From: Pontibacillus chungwhensis
GTDB lineage: Bacteria > Bacillota > Bacilli > Bacillales > BH030062
Length of the DNA: 64,000 bases
NCBI RefSeq assembly: GCF_030166655.1
Contig: NZ_CP126446.1
Coordinates: 2,294,001 to 2,358,000, forward strand
Direction: 5' to 3'
Shown here: positions 24,989-34,653 of the stretch, in pieces
How positions within the stretch are numbered: position 1 is the first letter of the stretch
Layout: each line of letters starts with the position of its first letter
Translations under genes and position numbers: made by a program
Notes under the pieces: generated by a model
What the model was told of the DNA's origin: nothing
The model's input: only the letters and a program-made list of their open reading frames with translations
The model's database searches: none

Positions 24989-25037
24989 GTACCTCCGAAC
25001 CTAAAAAAGTTTAGCAACATAATAAGGAGGAACCGAT

Positions 25038-25907
25038 ATGAATCGCGATAATTTAATGCAAGATGGCCCTCGCAAACAAGAACAACAACGCCAGCCAGGG
25101 TTTGAATCACAAATGAATCCTTCCCCCCTTCAAGCTGATGAAGACTATCAGAGTGGAAATAAATTAAAAGGTAAAGTGGCTCTCATAACAGGCGGAGATA
25201 GCGGGATTGGTCGATCTGTAGCTATTGGTTATGCAAAAGAAGGCGCCCATGTTGCTATTTCTTACTTAGATGAGCACGAGGATGCGGAAGAAACGAAGAA
25301 GAAAGTAGAAGCAGAAGGTACTAAAGCTTTGCTACTACCTGGAGATGTTGGGGATGATGCTACATGTCGTGATATTGTAGCCAAAACGGTCGATACTTTT
25401 GGTCAACTTGATATTTTAGTAAATAATGCAGCTGAACAACATCCAAAAGATAACATTGAAGATATTTCAGTAGAACAATTAGAAAGTACATTTAAGACCA
25501 ATATCTTTTCTATGTTCCATATGGTAAAAGCAGCTCTGCCACACTTAAAACAAGGGAGCGCTATTATTAATACTGCTTCTATAAATCCGTATACAGGGAA
25601 CGCTGAGCTTGTTGATTATACAGCCACAAAAGGAGCTGTTGTAGCATTTACTCGCTCCATGGCTCAACAACTTGTCAACCGTGGCATACGCGTTAATGGA
25701 GTTGCACCAGGTCCAATTTGGACGCCTCTTATACCAGCCACTTTCCCTGAAGAAGAAGTAGATCAGTTTGGCACCAATACCTTAATGGGCCGTCCCGGGC
25801 AACCTGTTGAGCATGTAGGAAGCTACGTCCTTCTAGCTTCTGATGACTCATCTTATATGACTGGTCAATTTATTCATGTTAACGGAGGTTTGTTTACCTC
25901 AAGCTAA
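25038..25907 (+). CDS. general-stress-type short-chain dehydrogenase
   Basis: A 289-residue SDR with an extra polar N-terminal extension (about 45 residues, rich in Gln) typical of the YdaD/YhxC/YghA group. It has TGGDSGIGR (cofactor loop), NNAAEQ, the catalytic S and YTATKGA, and APGPIWTPL. The reaction is NAD(P)-dependent alcohol/aldehyde interconversion with unknown substrate. AAGGAGGAACC precedes the ATG. A candidate sigma-B promoter upstream suggests induction by salt, ethanol or heat. Confidence 0.85.
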   Translation: MNRDNLMQDGPRKQEQQRQPGFESQMNPSPLQADEDYQSGNKLKGKVALITGGDSGIGRSVAIGYAKEGAHVAISYLDEHEDAEETKKKVEAEGTKALLLPGDVGDDATCRDIVAKTVDTFGQLDILVNNAAEQHPKDNIEDISVEQLESTFKTNIFSMFHMVKAALPHLKQGSAIINTASINPYTGNAELVDYTATKGAVVAFTRSMAQQLVNRGIRVNGVAPGPIWTPLIPATFPEEEVDQFGTNTLMGRPGQPVEHVGSYVLLASDDSSYMTGQFIHVNGGLFTSS

Positions 25908-25910
25908 TAT

Positions 25911-25960
25911 AATATAAAAAATCCTCACCTCTTTAGTTAGGAGGGAGGATTTTTTATATT
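25911..25960. terminator. long perfect hairpin terminator
   Basis: AATATAAAAAATCCTC and GAGGATTTTTTATATT are 16-bp exact complements with a short inner CTC/GAG extension. It lies between the SDR and the convergent DUF456 gene and can stop both. Confidence 0.85.
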
Positions 25961-25999
25961 ATAGGTTAACGACACTTAATTCAAATGAGATAAGTTCCT

Positions 26000-26485
26000 T
26001 TAGAACAGGGTGACATTTAAGACGAACCACCCAATAATAAACGTTTGAATGATAAACTTCGCCAAAGTACCTCCGAGAAATCCAATAATAGCTCCCTTAG
26101 AGGATTGAAGCGCTTCTTGTAAATCTTCTTTTTGAATATACTCAGTAATAAAAACGAATACAAATGGCACAAGAATGACGCCAAACGGAGGGAATATAAA
26201 GGAACCGATAATCACACCAATAGCTGCCATTCGTTCTCCCCATTTTGTCCCTCCGTAATGTTTGACCGCTTTACTGTTAATGATAATATCTGAAATGAGG
26301 AGCACCACGGTTAATACCCCCATCGTTATCCAATACCAGATACCTAGTTCATTGCTATTTATTGCAAATTGATAAACCAGCACACTAATCCATAAAAATA
26401 GTGGACTCGGCAATACAGGGTAAAGTAACCCCACATAACTAAAAATAAAACTAATGACAATAATAAGCCACCAAATAATATCCAT
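26000..26485 (-). CDS. DUF456 membrane protein (YqgC-like)
   Basis: A 161-residue membrane protein with four to five hydrophobic segments and the glycine-rich IGFLGGTLAKFI segment near the C terminus. Family DUF456 has no known function. The ATG at 26485 was chosen because AGGAG lies 5 nt before it; a GTG two codons earlier overlaps the ribosome site. Confidence 0.78.
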   Translation of the reverse strand: MDIIWWLIIVISFIFSYVGLLYPVLPSPLFLWISVLVYQFAINSNELGIWYWITMGVLTVVLLISDIIINSKAVKHYGGTKWGERMAAIGVIIGSFIFPPFGVILVPFVFVFITEYIQKEDLQEALQSSKGAIIGFLGGTLAKFIIQTFIIGWFVLNVTLF

Positions 26486-26545
26486 ATGCACACTCCTGTC
26501 TATTAGAAATCTTGTTCCATAAAAACATAAAGAATCTCTTAGATT

Positions 26546-28273
26546 TTATCGAACAAGTTCCACTTGTACCCATTTTTTCAAACCATTAATCATCCAGACC
26601 TCATCTGCACGTTTCAAATCTTCCATATAGAGAGTCTGGGTACCAATCATGCCTTCTTCTAATAAATATTCCCGATAAGTACCAGCTAGTAATCCACTTT
26701 CAACAGGGGGAGTGACGTATTCACCATCTATAAAGAGCACGAGATTGCCGATTAGAAATTCAGTCAACTCCCCTTTTGTGTTCCATAGAAGAACAGAGAA
26801 AAAGTCTTGATCCTTATGCTTATTGTACATACTTCTGTGAGTTGTTTTATGATAAAGGAACGGATCTTCCTCATTAATAGACGAGCTAGCTAGCTTACAC
26901 TTCATCACCGCTTCAATAACCTCTTCCTGAACAGCCTCTGCTGTTATATCCCCAGCATCACTGACTAAAAGCCTTACCTTATAAAGCCCCCGCCCATTAA
27001 ACTCCTTAATTTCTGCAAGTTTTTCAGAGACCTCTCTTTCGGGCCAAGGGTATTGAAAATAGATCGCACTATCTTTCATTCGCTTCAGATGGTGGTCCAT
27101 CAAAAAATACTCTCCCTCTTCTAACCGAATGGTTTCGAGCAGTTGAAAGGAAGGCCGCTTCTCTGTTAACAATTTTGCTTTCACCCAGAGTTCGTCAAAT
27201 TCCCCTTTTGAAGTAGACTCCCAAGTAATTCCGCCACCAGCGCCATATGTAGCTGTCCCCTCTTCACGATCGATCCAAACCGTGCGGATTGGGACGTTAA
27301 AAATGGCTTCCCGTTCAGGCGTGAACATTCCAATAGCTCCGCAATATACGTCTCTTGGTGATTGTTCTAGAGCTGAGATGTAATCCATCGTACGAATCTT
27401 AGGGGCTCCTGTAATGGAACCACACGGAAACAGAGCACGGAATATTTCAAAGAAAGGTAAATCGCGAGGCACCTCCCCTTGAATAGTAGAGGTCATTTGA
27501 TGGACTGTCGGATAGGTTTCTACATCAAACAAACGAGGTACTTTGACAGTACCAGGTGTGGCAATCCGCCCCAGGTCGTTTCGTAGCAAGTCCACAATCA
27601 TTACATTTTCAGATCGGTCTTTCTCTGATTGAGATAGTGTCCTCTTAAGCTGATGATCTTCAGCCATTGTCTTTCCTCTTTTAATAGTTCCTTTCATGGG
27701 CTTGGTGGTTATATGTTCATTGTCTTTTCTGAAGAATAGCTCCGGAGAGGCAGAAAGAATCGAATAACGGTCAAATTGCAAATAAGCACTATAGGAGGAT
27801 TGTTGATTCTTAGCAAGCACATGGTAAAGTGCGAGATCATCTCCATTAAATTGTGATTTCAACCGAGCCGTATAGTTCACCTGATAGGTATCTCCCTTTT
27901 CAATCGCTTCATGAATGGTTCGGATACCACGTTGGTATTCCTCGTAATCCGATTGGAGTTTCCACTCAGCTACATTATATTGAAGGCTTCCACTCTCAAG
28001 AGGAACTTCGCTTTTTTTTGAGAATACTCCCATCATTAGAAGTGGCATCTCAGAATTAAGGGAAACCTTAAATCGCTTGTCAAAAGCTGGCGCTGCTTCA
28101 TAAGACATATATCCCGCCACATATTTACCTTTTTCAATTGCCTCTTCAATTCTACAGAAGGCTGCTTCAATTTCTTCAATGGTGTGTGCCTCAATGACAG
28201 ATTCAGGCTCCGTAAACACAGATGGGGTGACGACACCTTCTTTATTCTCAAAGTCGAATTGTAAATTAATCAT
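26546..28273 (-). CDS. pabB: aminodeoxychorismate synthase I / aminodeoxychorismate lyase fusion
   Basis: A 575-residue bifunctional protein. Residues 1 to about 360 form the chorismate-binding PabB domain (SASPELFF, KPMKGTIKRG, DRSENVMIVDLLRNDLGRI, PCGSITGAPK). About 370-575 form a class IV aminotransferase-fold PabC domain (LFIDGEYVTPP, GLLAGTYREYLL). Together they convert chorismate plus ammonia to p-aminobenzoate for folate. It overlaps the upstream pabA by 4 nt (ATGA), so glutamine amidotransferase and synthase are made together. Fusions of this type are known in other Firmicutes. Confidence 0.92.
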   Translation of the reverse strand: MINLQFDFENKEGVVTPSVFTEPESVIEAHTIEEIEAAFCRIEEAIEKGKYVAGYMSYEAAPAFDKRFKVSLNSEMPLLMMGVFSKKSEVPLESGSLQYNVAEWKLQSDYEEYQRGIRTIHEAIEKGDTYQVNYTARLKSQFNGDDLALYHVLAKNQQSSYSAYLQFDRYSILSASPELFFRKDNEHITTKPMKGTIKRGKTMAEDHQLKRTLSQSEKDRSENVMIVDLLRNDLGRIATPGTVKVPRLFDVETYPTVHQMTSTIQGEVPRDLPFFEIFRALFPCGSITGAPKIRTMDYISALEQSPRDVYCGAIGMFTPEREAIFNVPIRTVWIDREEGTATYGAGGGITWESTSKGEFDELWVKAKLLTEKRPSFQLLETIRLEEGEYFLMDHHLKRMKDSAIYFQYPWPEREVSEKLAEIKEFNGRGLYKVRLLVSDAGDITAEAVQEEVIEAVMKCKLASSSINEEDPFLYHKTTHRSMYNKHKDQDFFSVLLWNTKGELTEFLIGNLVLFIDGEYVTPPVESGLLAGTYREYLLEEGMIGTQTLYMEDLKRADEVWMINGLKKWVQVELVR

Positions 28274-28851
28274 GAAGGAGCTACCTCCTTTACATCAAAA
28301 AAGTTCTGTAACATTTCGTACCCATTCTTTGTTAAGATCGCTTCAGGATGGAATTGAATTCCTTCAACCGGATAAACGTTGTGTCGCACTCCCATAATAG
28401 CTCCGTCTTTTGAGCGCGAGGTCACTACTAATTCTTTAGGGAGCCTGTCCTCAAGAGCTACTAAAGAGTGATACCTTGTAACAGTAGTAGGAGACGAAAT
28501 GCCATCATAGATGCCATTTCCATCATGAAATACAAGAGAGACTTTACCATGCATTGGACGTTCTCCTTTTTTTACTTCCCCTCCGAAAGCTTCTACGATC
28601 ACCTGGTGCCCAAGGCAGATCCCAAGAATAGGAACCACTCTAAAGAAATGTTTAACAACATCTGTACAAATCCCGGCTTCTTGAGGAGAACCAGGGCCTG
28701 GTGACAATACGATTGCTTCTGGTTCTAAAGCTTCGATTTCTTCAATAGAGATCTGGTCGTTTCGATAGACCACTACCTCATACCCTCCCATCTGTATATA
28801 TTGGAATAAATTATATGTAAATGAATCATAGTTATCGATCATTACGATCAT
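28270..28851 (-). CDS. pabA: glutamine amidotransferase (PabA/TrpG)
   Basis: A 193-residue class I glutamine amidotransferase: IDNYDSFTYNL start, LSPGPGSP, the nucleophile elbow GICLGHQ and the catalytic His-Glu in QFHPEA. It supplies ammonia to PabB and possibly also to anthranilate synthase. The ATG at 28851 is preceded by GGTGG; a GTG three codons earlier is less well placed. First gene of the pabA-pabBC pair. Confidence 0.9.
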   Translation of the reverse strand: MIVMIDNYDSFTYNLFQYIQMGGYEVVVYRNDQISIEEIEALEPEAIVLSPGPGSPQEAGICTDVVKHFFRVVPILGICLGHQVIVEAFGGEVKKGERPMHGKVSLVFHDGNGIYDGISSPTTVTRYHSLVALEDRLPKELVVTSRSKDGAIMGVRHNVYPVEGIQFHPEAILTKNGYEMLQNFFDVKEVAPS

Positions 28852-29029
28852 TCTTACCACCGCTTTTAAGTAATTGTATTGACGATCTTATTATAGCTTG
28901 TTTTACCTCTTGGATACAAAAGGGGATATTTTGGGAAAAGTAATGCCAATACGCTCTAAGAGAGGATCCAGGCATCGTGATTGTCCAAGAAGTATGATAG
29001 ATTTTAATCTATAGATCGGAGGCTGGCAC

Positions 29030-30121
29030 ATGACAATTCTTTTAATCATGACGATCGCTTTTTGGACGTATGCCCTAATCGATGGATGGAGAGGCTTGAA
29101 ATCTATAAAAGCTCTTAAAGAGGTCCAGGATCATCATTCAAATCAGTTTGTCTCCATCATTCTGGCTGCTAAAGATGAAGAAAAGGCGATTGATCAAACA
29201 TTACAATCCTTGATAAATCAAACTCATGAGCCCTTTGAAATCATAGCGGTAAATGATCGTTCTCAAGATCAAACAGGTTCTATCATAAACAAATGGGCAA
29301 AAAGCAATCCTTCCCGCATAAAAGCTATTCATATTGAGGTACTGCCTGCAGACTGGTTAGGGAAAAACCACGCTCTATACCAGGGTACAGGCACGCAAAA
29401 GGAGATGTTCTACTATTCACGGATGGAGACATTTACTTTTCTAACAACGCTATTAACCAGGCCCTTTCATTCTTTGAAGCGGATCAAGTGGACCACGTTT
29501 GGGTTTGGCTTCTTTAAAAGGCCGTGGACAGCAAACAAGGATTATTCTAATAAAGGAGGTATGGGCATCGGAGCATTCAATATGCTGAACCGCTCCACTT
29601 ACGAGGCAATTGGAACTCATAAGTCTTTTTCACTCAGGCCGGACGATGACCTTTATCTCGGACAACTGGTGAAATCCTCAGGATACAGACAACGGCTTGT
29701 GACTGGAATGGATGAACTATCTGTTGAATGGTATCCTTCTTTAAGTACTGCGATAAAAGGACTTGAAAAGAATACATTTGCCGGATTGAATTATTCTTAC
29801 TCCTTAAGCTTTATTGCTGTTTCAGGAACGTTTATTTCTCAAGTTCTCCCTTTCGTTATATTCATTGTAGGATCCAACGATCACAGAAGCTTAAGTGCAA
29901 TAGCCATCTTTTTAATGCTTGCATTAATGGTGATGACAACAAGGAAACTAACCCATTACCATTCCTTATACGCACTCACCCTTCCCTACTCTGCTTTATT
30001 GTTTATATACACGATCGTACGCGCGCTCACTATTACGATTAAGAACGGTGGAATTGAATGGAGGGGAACGTTCTACTCTTTAAAAGATTTAAGAGGAAAA
30101 AGGAAAAGCACGAAGCAATAA
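29030..30121 (+). CDS. glycosyltransferase family 2 membrane protein, damaged by compensating indels
   Basis: The 363-residue open frame begins like a GT2 enzyme (VSIILAAKDEE, IAVNDRSQDQTG, LPADWLGKNHALYQG) and ends like one (GIGAFNML, SLRPDDDLYLGQ, three C-terminal membrane helices). Between about 29384 and 29508 the frame reads TGTQKEMFYYSR and on, which fits no GT2. The next frame there encodes YRHAKGDVLLFTDGDIYF and on, the missing catalytic segment with its acidic motif. A one-base loss near 29384 and a longer deletion near 29500 restore the frame overall. The encoded protein lacks its acidic metal site and is probably inactive, unless the sequence contains errors. Confidence 0.75.
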   Translation: MTILLIMTIAFWTYALIDGWRGLKSIKALKEVQDHHSNQFVSIILAAKDEEKAIDQTLQSLINQTHEPFEIIAVNDRSQDQTGSIINKWAKSNPSRIKAIHIEVLPADWLGKNHALYQGTGTQKEMFYYSRMETFTFLTTLLTRPFHSLKRIKWTTFGFGFFKRPWTANKDYSNKGGMGIGAFNMLNRSTYEAIGTHKSFSLRPDDDLYLGQLVKSSGYRQRLVTGMDELSVEWYPSLSTAIKGLEKNTFAGLNYSYSLSFIAVSGTFISQVLPFVIFIVGSNDHRSLSAIAIFLMLALMVMTTRKLTHYHSLYALTLPYSALLFIYTIVRALTITIKNGGIEWRGTFYSLKDLRGKRKSTKQ

Positions 30122-30188
30122 AAATGTAAAAATCATTTGATTATGAAATAATGAACTCGTTCTGTATTTTCAAAAAGGAGGATTACCT

Positions 30189-31208
30189 ATGGAATCCAGT
30201 TTATTTTCCCCCATAACATTCGGAAAAGTTACATTAAAAAACCGGATTGCTATGTCCCCTATGTGTATGTACTCTTCTCATACTGAAGATGGGGTTGTAG
30301 CACCGTTTCATTTAGCCCACTACGAGAGCCGCGCTGCTGGTCAGGCCGGGCTCATTATGATTGAAGCGACCGCCATACTCCCTGAAGGACGGATCTCCCC
30401 TCAGGATTTAGGAATTTGGAGTGATGACCATGTTTCAGGTTTGCAACAAATTAATGAAGGGATCCATCGTCACGGAGCCAGATCAGCGATTCAATTAGGG
30501 CACGCAGGAAGAAAAGCGATCTTGGATGAAGACATATATGCTCCAAGTCCGATTCCTTTCAAAGAAGACATGGAAACCCCAAATGAAATGACCACCTCTG
30601 ATATTAAACGTACAATACAGGCATTTAAAGAAGCAGCGAGACGTTCTAAAGAAGCGCATTTCGATATTATTGAGCTTCACGGAGCGCACGGCTATTTAAT
30701 TAGTCAGTTTCTTTCCCCTCTCACAAATAAACGTACAGATGAGTATGGTGGAGATCGAGCGTCTCGTTTTCGATTCTTAGAAGAAGTGATCGAAGAAGTC
30801 AAAACCACTTGGGATGGACCCATATTTGTTCGGATTTCTGCGAATGAGCACGATGTAAATGGGAATCAAATGGAAGATTTCCTTTATTATGCTGAACGTA
30901 TGAAAGTACTTGGAGTTGAATTAATTGACTGTAGTTCTGGCGGTGTAGTACCTGTTCGACCTGAGGTCTACCCTGGATATCAGTTGCAATATGCAGACCA
31001 AATCCGGAATCAGGCGGATATCGCAACAGGCGCAGTCGGCATGATTACTTCTGGCCTTCAAGCAGAGGAAGCAATCCGGAACAAAAGAGCTGATTTAATC
31101 TTCGTAGCTCGCGCCATGCTTCGCAACCCATACTGGCCAAAAGCCGCTGCTGATGAACTTGGTGTGGAGTTAGAAGGTCCTGAGCAATACAAAAGAGGAT
31201 GGCTGTAA
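30189..31208 (+). CDS. namA: NADPH dehydrogenase NamA (old yellow enzyme, YqjM)
   Basis: A 339-residue FMN-dependent ene-reductase. It shows [13 protein letters not shown] (active-site Cys of the YqjM class), [10 protein letters not shown], the [15 protein letters not shown] substrate loop (His pair), DEYGGD and [12 protein letters not shown]. It reduces alpha,beta-unsaturated carbonyls and nitro compounds and responds to oxidative or xenobiotic stress in B. subtilis. AAAGGAGGATTACCT precedes the ATG. Confidence 0.94.
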   Translation: MESSLFSPITFGKVTLKNRIAMSPMCMYSSHTEDGVVAPFHLAHYESRAAGQAGLIMIEATAILPEGRISPQDLGIWSDDHVSGLQQINEGIHRHGARSAIQLGHAGRKAILDEDIYAPSPIPFKEDMETPNEMTTSDIKRTIQAFKEAARRSKEAHFDIIELHGAHGYLISQFLSPLTNKRTDEYGGDRASRFRFLEEVIEEVKTTWDGPIFVRISANEHDVNGNQMEDFLYYAERMKVLGVELIDCSSGGVVPVRPEVYPGYQLQYADQIRNQADIATGAVGMITSGLQAEEAIRNKRADLIFVARAMLRNPYWPKAAADELGVELEGPEQYKRGWL

Positions 31209-31230
31209 TCACCACTCTCACGTTTACGTA

Positions 31231-31267
31231 AAAAAGGAGTATGAAACTTAGTTTCATACTCCTTTTT
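31231..31267. terminator. bidirectional terminator after namA
   Basis: AAAAAGGAGTATGAAAC and GTTTCATACTCCTTTTT are a 17-bp perfect hairpin with a TTA loop, between convergent genes. Confidence 0.88.
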
Positions 31268-31276
31268 CTTTCAAAC

Positions 31277-31783
31277 CTACATTTTATACATTGAATTAGC
31301 AATTTTAATTACATCTTCTTTCGTGAATTGCTGTGGCTGACTCGGAGGATATGCCATCAACTTCACGATATAAGCTCTGCTCTCACTCTCTTTACTCCAT
31401 TGCAATTCGTTTCCAAACTCATTCATTTTGAATTTTGCATGGGCGCCATTCTGAAGGTCAATTCCCGTATCACTTGTATACAATTCACCTTGGTGACTCA
31501 TTGTCATCACATGTAAATTTAGTTGACCATTTGTGAAGATAATTTCAATATGAGAAGGATTTTCAGAGCTTGTGATTGCTTGTACATCTGTCACTTCAAA
31601 AGGAATATAATCAGGTACTTTAATTTGCTCCAACTGCTCTTGTGACAGTTCATTCAATTGATTCTTTAAAGTAGGATAGTGTTCTTTTAATTGTGCGAGA
31701 TTTTCAGAAGACGTTTGATCCCCACACGCAGATAAAAGCAACAATAAACCGATTAAAACCCCTATAGACCACCACTTCTTCAC
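31277..31783 (-). CDS. small lipoprotein
   Basis: A 168-residue lipoprotein: KKWW, a hydrophobic segment and lipobox LLSAC near residue 20, then a linker and a beta-rich domain with a VPDYIPFEV motif. The pattern resembles DUF4367-type proteins, but this is uncertain. The GTG at 31783 is used, since AAGGGTG lies 6 nt before it; an ATG two codons upstream is possible. Confidence 0.65.
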   Translation of the reverse strand: MKKWWSIGVLIGLLLLLSACGDQTSSENLAQLKEHYPTLKNQLNELSQEQLEQIKVPDYIPFEVTDVQAITSSENPSHIEIIFTNGQLNLHVMTMSHQGELYTSDTGIDLQNGAHAKFKMNEFGNELQWSKESESRAYIVKLMAYPPSQPQQFTKEDVIKIANSMYKM

Positions 31784-31923
31784 TTCCATCACCCTTACTA
31801 CATTTTCCTCTATAGATTAGACGAACTTCCCCATAGAAACGATTCAACATTTTTGAATTCTTTTTTTAAATGTGATAGCGATTCTCCACAACCGGATCGG
31901 GCTAATCCTAACCTCCAAAAAAC

Positions 31924-31971
31924 TTGCTTCTGTATTCTGTTTCGTTTAAACTTTTAAACTAACGAACAGAA
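31924..31971 (+). promoter_or_regulatory. promoter and inverted-repeat operator of the arsR-rnz-ywdH operon
   Basis: TTGCTT (31924-31929), a 17-nt spacer and TAAACT (31947-31952) give a promoter. An inverted repeat (TTCTGTTTCGTTTAAAC at 31935-31951 against AACTAACGAACAGAA to 31971, one base offset) covers the -10 and start region. This is the expected site for autoregulation by the ArsR-type repressor. Confidence 0.6.
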
Positions 31972-31986
31972 AGAAGGAATCGAAAT

Positions 31987-32292
31987 ATGTCTACCCACTT
32001 TGAACAGCTGTTTCGCCTGAATACCCTAACCTTTCATGCGTTAGGAGATACGGCCAGACAAGATATTATTTTACTGCTGGATCAATTTAAACGATTAAGC
32101 GTCAATGAAATTGCGGAAAAGTCTCCTCTTTCACGCCCCGCTGTCTCCCATCATTTAAAGATCTTGCGAGATGCGGGCATTGTATCCATAGAGAAAGAAG
32201 GAACAAAGCGCTATTATTTCCTGACTATCGAGGACAGAATTGATCTATTAAAACAACTCATAACAGAGGTTGAGAAGCATTGTATAGAGTAG
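31987..32292 (+). CDS. ArsR-family transcriptional regulator
   Basis: A 101-residue winged-helix protein with the ArsR signature [16 protein letters not shown] as recognition helix and YYFLT wing. The metal-binding ELCVCDL motif is absent, so it probably senses something other than arsenic. It heads an operon with rnz 10 nt downstream and an aldehyde dehydrogenase after it. Autoregulation is likely because of the inverted repeat upstream. Confidence 0.85.
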   Translation: MSTHFEQLFRLNTLTFHALGDTARQDIILLLDQFKRLSVNEIAEKSPLSRPAVSHHLKILRDAGIVSIEKEGTKRYYFLTIEDRIDLLKQLITEVEKHCIE

Positions 32293-32302
32293 GAGGAAGA
32301 TC

Positions 32303-33223
32303 ATGGAATTTATATTTTTAGGAACAGGTGCTGGTGTACCCTCTAAGAAACGAAATGTTACAAGTATCGCTTTACAATTGTTGCAAGAAAGAGGCGCAAC
32401 CTGGTTAATAGATTGCGGAGAAGCTACTCAACACCAAATCTTAAATACTTCCATACGACCGAGAAGGATCGAAAAAATATTTATTACCCATTTACACGGA
32501 GACCATATATTCGGTTTACCAGGTCTATTGGGGAGCCGGTCTTTTCAAGGGGGAACAACTCCTTTAGAAATATACGGACCTCGGGGTATCAAAGCATTCA
32601 TAGAAACCGCCCTTTCTATTAGTTCAACTCGCTTAACCTATGACTTGCAGATTCATGAAATAGATGAAGGTAAAATTTATGAAGATGATCAATTTACGAT
32701 TACCTGTAAAAAATTAGATCACGGCATTTTAAGCTATGGGTACTCTTTTGAAGAGAAGGACAAACCTGGAGAACTGCTAGTTAAACAATTACAAAAATCA
32801 GGCATTCAACCAGGCCCCATTTATCAGCAGATCAAAGACAATCCTAGAGTCATGTTAGAGGATGGAACCATGATCGAGCGAGAAGACTATGTAGGCCCTC
32901 CTAAAAAAGGCAGGAAAGTGTGCGTCTTTGGCGACACACGCTTTCATGAGCGGTTTATTCCATTTGTAAAAGATGCTGATGTGTTAGTACATGAAGCGAC
33001 ATTCTCTGAAAACGAGGAAACACTAGCTTATAATTACTATCATTCCACAACTGCTCAAGCTGCTCGCATTGCTCAAGAAGGTGGGGTCAAACAACTCATC
33101 ATGACCCACATTTCATCTCGCTACCAAGATGAAGACGTGAACTCGTTATTAAATGAAGCCAGAACCTATTTTTCTAATACAGACATCGCTGCAGATTTAA
33201 AACAATTTAAAGTACGTGATTAA
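32303..33223 (+). CDS. rnz: ribonuclease Z
   Basis: A 306-residue metallo-beta-lactamase-fold endonuclease, usual length for bacterial short RNase Z. Motifs: [19 protein letters not shown], the zinc motif [24 protein letters not shown] and the C-terminal MTHISSRY. It cleaves tRNA precursors at the 3' end of the discriminator. It lies between arsR and ywdH; homologue of B. subtilis yqjK/rnz. AGGAGGAAGATC precedes the ATG. Confidence 0.93.
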   Translation: MEFIFLGTGAGVPSKKRNVTSIALQLLQERGATWLIDCGEATQHQILNTSIRPRRIEKIFITHLHGDHIFGLPGLLGSRSFQGGTTPLEIYGPRGIKAFIETALSISSTRLTYDLQIHEIDEGKIYEDDQFTITCKKLDHGILSYGYSFEEKDKPGELLVKQLQKSGIQPGPIYQQIKDNPRVMLEDGTMIEREDYVGPPKKGRKVCVFGDTRFHERFIPFVKDADVLVHEATFSENEETLAYNYYHSTTAQAARIAQEGGVKQLIMTHISSRYQDEDVNSLLNEARTYFSNTDIAADLKQFKVRD

Positions 33224-33234
33224 GGAGGGAAAAG

Positions 33235-34602
33235 ATGAATACCGAAGAACTGGTTCATCACCAACGAACATTTTATTACACAGAATCTACGAAGCCTTTT
33301 TCATTTCGGAAAGAACAGTTAACAAACCTTAGAAACATGATTGCAGAAAATGAAGAAGCTATTATCGGGGCGCTCTATAAAGACCTTCACAAGTCAGAGT
33401 TTGAAAGTTATACGACAGAAATTGGGTTTTTATATAGTGAAATCACCTCTACCATAAAAAATTTAAAAGACTGGATGAAACCTCAAAAGGTCAAAACACC
33501 TCTTACACATGCAGGATCCAAAAGCTACTTATATAAAGAACCATACGGTGTTACCCTTATCATCGCTCCATGGAACTATCCATTTCAATTGGCTCTTGCT
33601 CCTGTTATTGGAGCCCTTGCAGGTGGAAATACGGTTATCCTGAAACCTTCTGAGCTTACCCCTGAAACGTCTATCCTTCTAAAGAAAATGGTAAGCAAAT
33701 GGTTTGATGCATCTATCTTTACAGTAGTAGAAGGTGACGCGGAGGTAAGTCAGGAACTACTCGAGCAGCGTTTCGACCTTATATTCTTTACGGGAAGTGT
33801 TCCTGTTGGAAAGATTGTTATGGAAAAAGCAAGCCAGCACTTAACTCCTGTACTGTTGGAGCTTGGAGGGAAGAGCCCAACTATTGTTGATGAGGATGCG
33901 AATTTAGATCTTGCTGCGAAACGAATCGCCTGGGGGAAATATACAAACGCAGGACAAACGTGTATAGCACCCGATTACCTATACGTTCATCGCTCTGTAA
34001 AACCTGAATTAATGAGTAAATTAAAAGCTGCAATTAAGGATCTATACGGTGAGGACCCTCTTTATAATGAAGAATATAGCCATATTGTAAACCGACGTCA
34101 CTACGAGAGATTATGTAACTATCTACACGACGGCGAGCTTTTAACAGGCGGTGAACATGACGCAGATTTAAATGCCATTGAACCGACCATCTTAGATCAT
34201 ATTTCATGGGATGATTCCATTATGCAGGAAGAGATTTTTGGTCCTATTTTACCTGTCTTAACCTTTGATCAGTTAGATGAAGTGATTGACGAAGTGAGAA
34301 ATCATGAAAAGCCATTGGCTCTTTATTATTTTTCTAAGAATGAACAAAAACAAGAAGAGATTTTAGAGAAGCTATCGTTTGGCGGAGGTTGTATCAATGA
34401 CACTCTTTTCCATGTTGCTAACCCCCACCTACCATTTGGTGGTGTTGGTCAAAGCGGCGTTGGTACCTATCATGGCAAAGCAAGCTTTGATGCCTTTACT
34501 CATTCGAAAGGAATTGTCAAGCAAACGACTAAATTTGACCTTTCCATTCGCTATCCTGGACGTAAGCATGGGTTAAAACTCATTAAGAAACTTCTTAAAT
34601 AA
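33235..34602 (+). CDS. aldehyde dehydrogenase (YwdH-like)
   Basis: A 455-residue class 3-type aldehyde dehydrogenase. It has APWNYPFQL (Asn), KPSELTPETS, FTGSVPVGK, LELGGKSPTIV and the catalytic Cys in NAGQTCIAPDY; the C-terminal RYPGRKHGLKLIKK tail suggests membrane association. It is 11 nt after rnz and probably in the same transcript. It resembles B. subtilis YwdH, a fatty/medium-chain aldehyde enzyme of unproven substrate. Confidence 0.85.
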   Translation: MNTEELVHHQRTFYYTESTKPFSFRKEQLTNLRNMIAENEEAIIGALYKDLHKSEFESYTTEIGFLYSEITSTIKNLKDWMKPQKVKTPLTHAGSKSYLYKEPYGVTLIIAPWNYPFQLALAPVIGALAGGNTVILKPSELTPETSILLKKMVSKWFDASIFTVVEGDAEVSQELLEQRFDLIFFTGSVPVGKIVMEKASQHLTPVLLELGGKSPTIVDEDANLDLAAKRIAWGKYTNAGQTCIAPDYLYVHRSVKPELMSKLKAAIKDLYGEDPLYNEEYSHIVNRRHYERLCNYLHDGELLTGGEHDADLNAIEPTILDHISWDDSIMQEEIFGPILPVLTFDQLDEVIDEVRNHEKPLALYYFSKNEQKQEEILEKLSFGGGCINDTLFHVANPHLPFGGVGQSGVGTYHGKASFDAFTHSKGIVKQTTKFDLSIRYPGRKHGLKLIKKLLK

Positions 34603-34608
34603 GTCCGA

Positions 34609-34629
34609 GCCCCCCCTTATGTGGGGGGC
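34609..34629 (+). terminator. weak GC-rich hairpin after the aldehyde dehydrogenase
   Basis: GCCCCCC and GGGGGGC pair around a short TATG-containing loop 7 nt after the stop; the T tail is poor. Confidence 0.45.
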
Positions 34630-34653
34630 GTTATTCAAATTAAGTAATATCTT

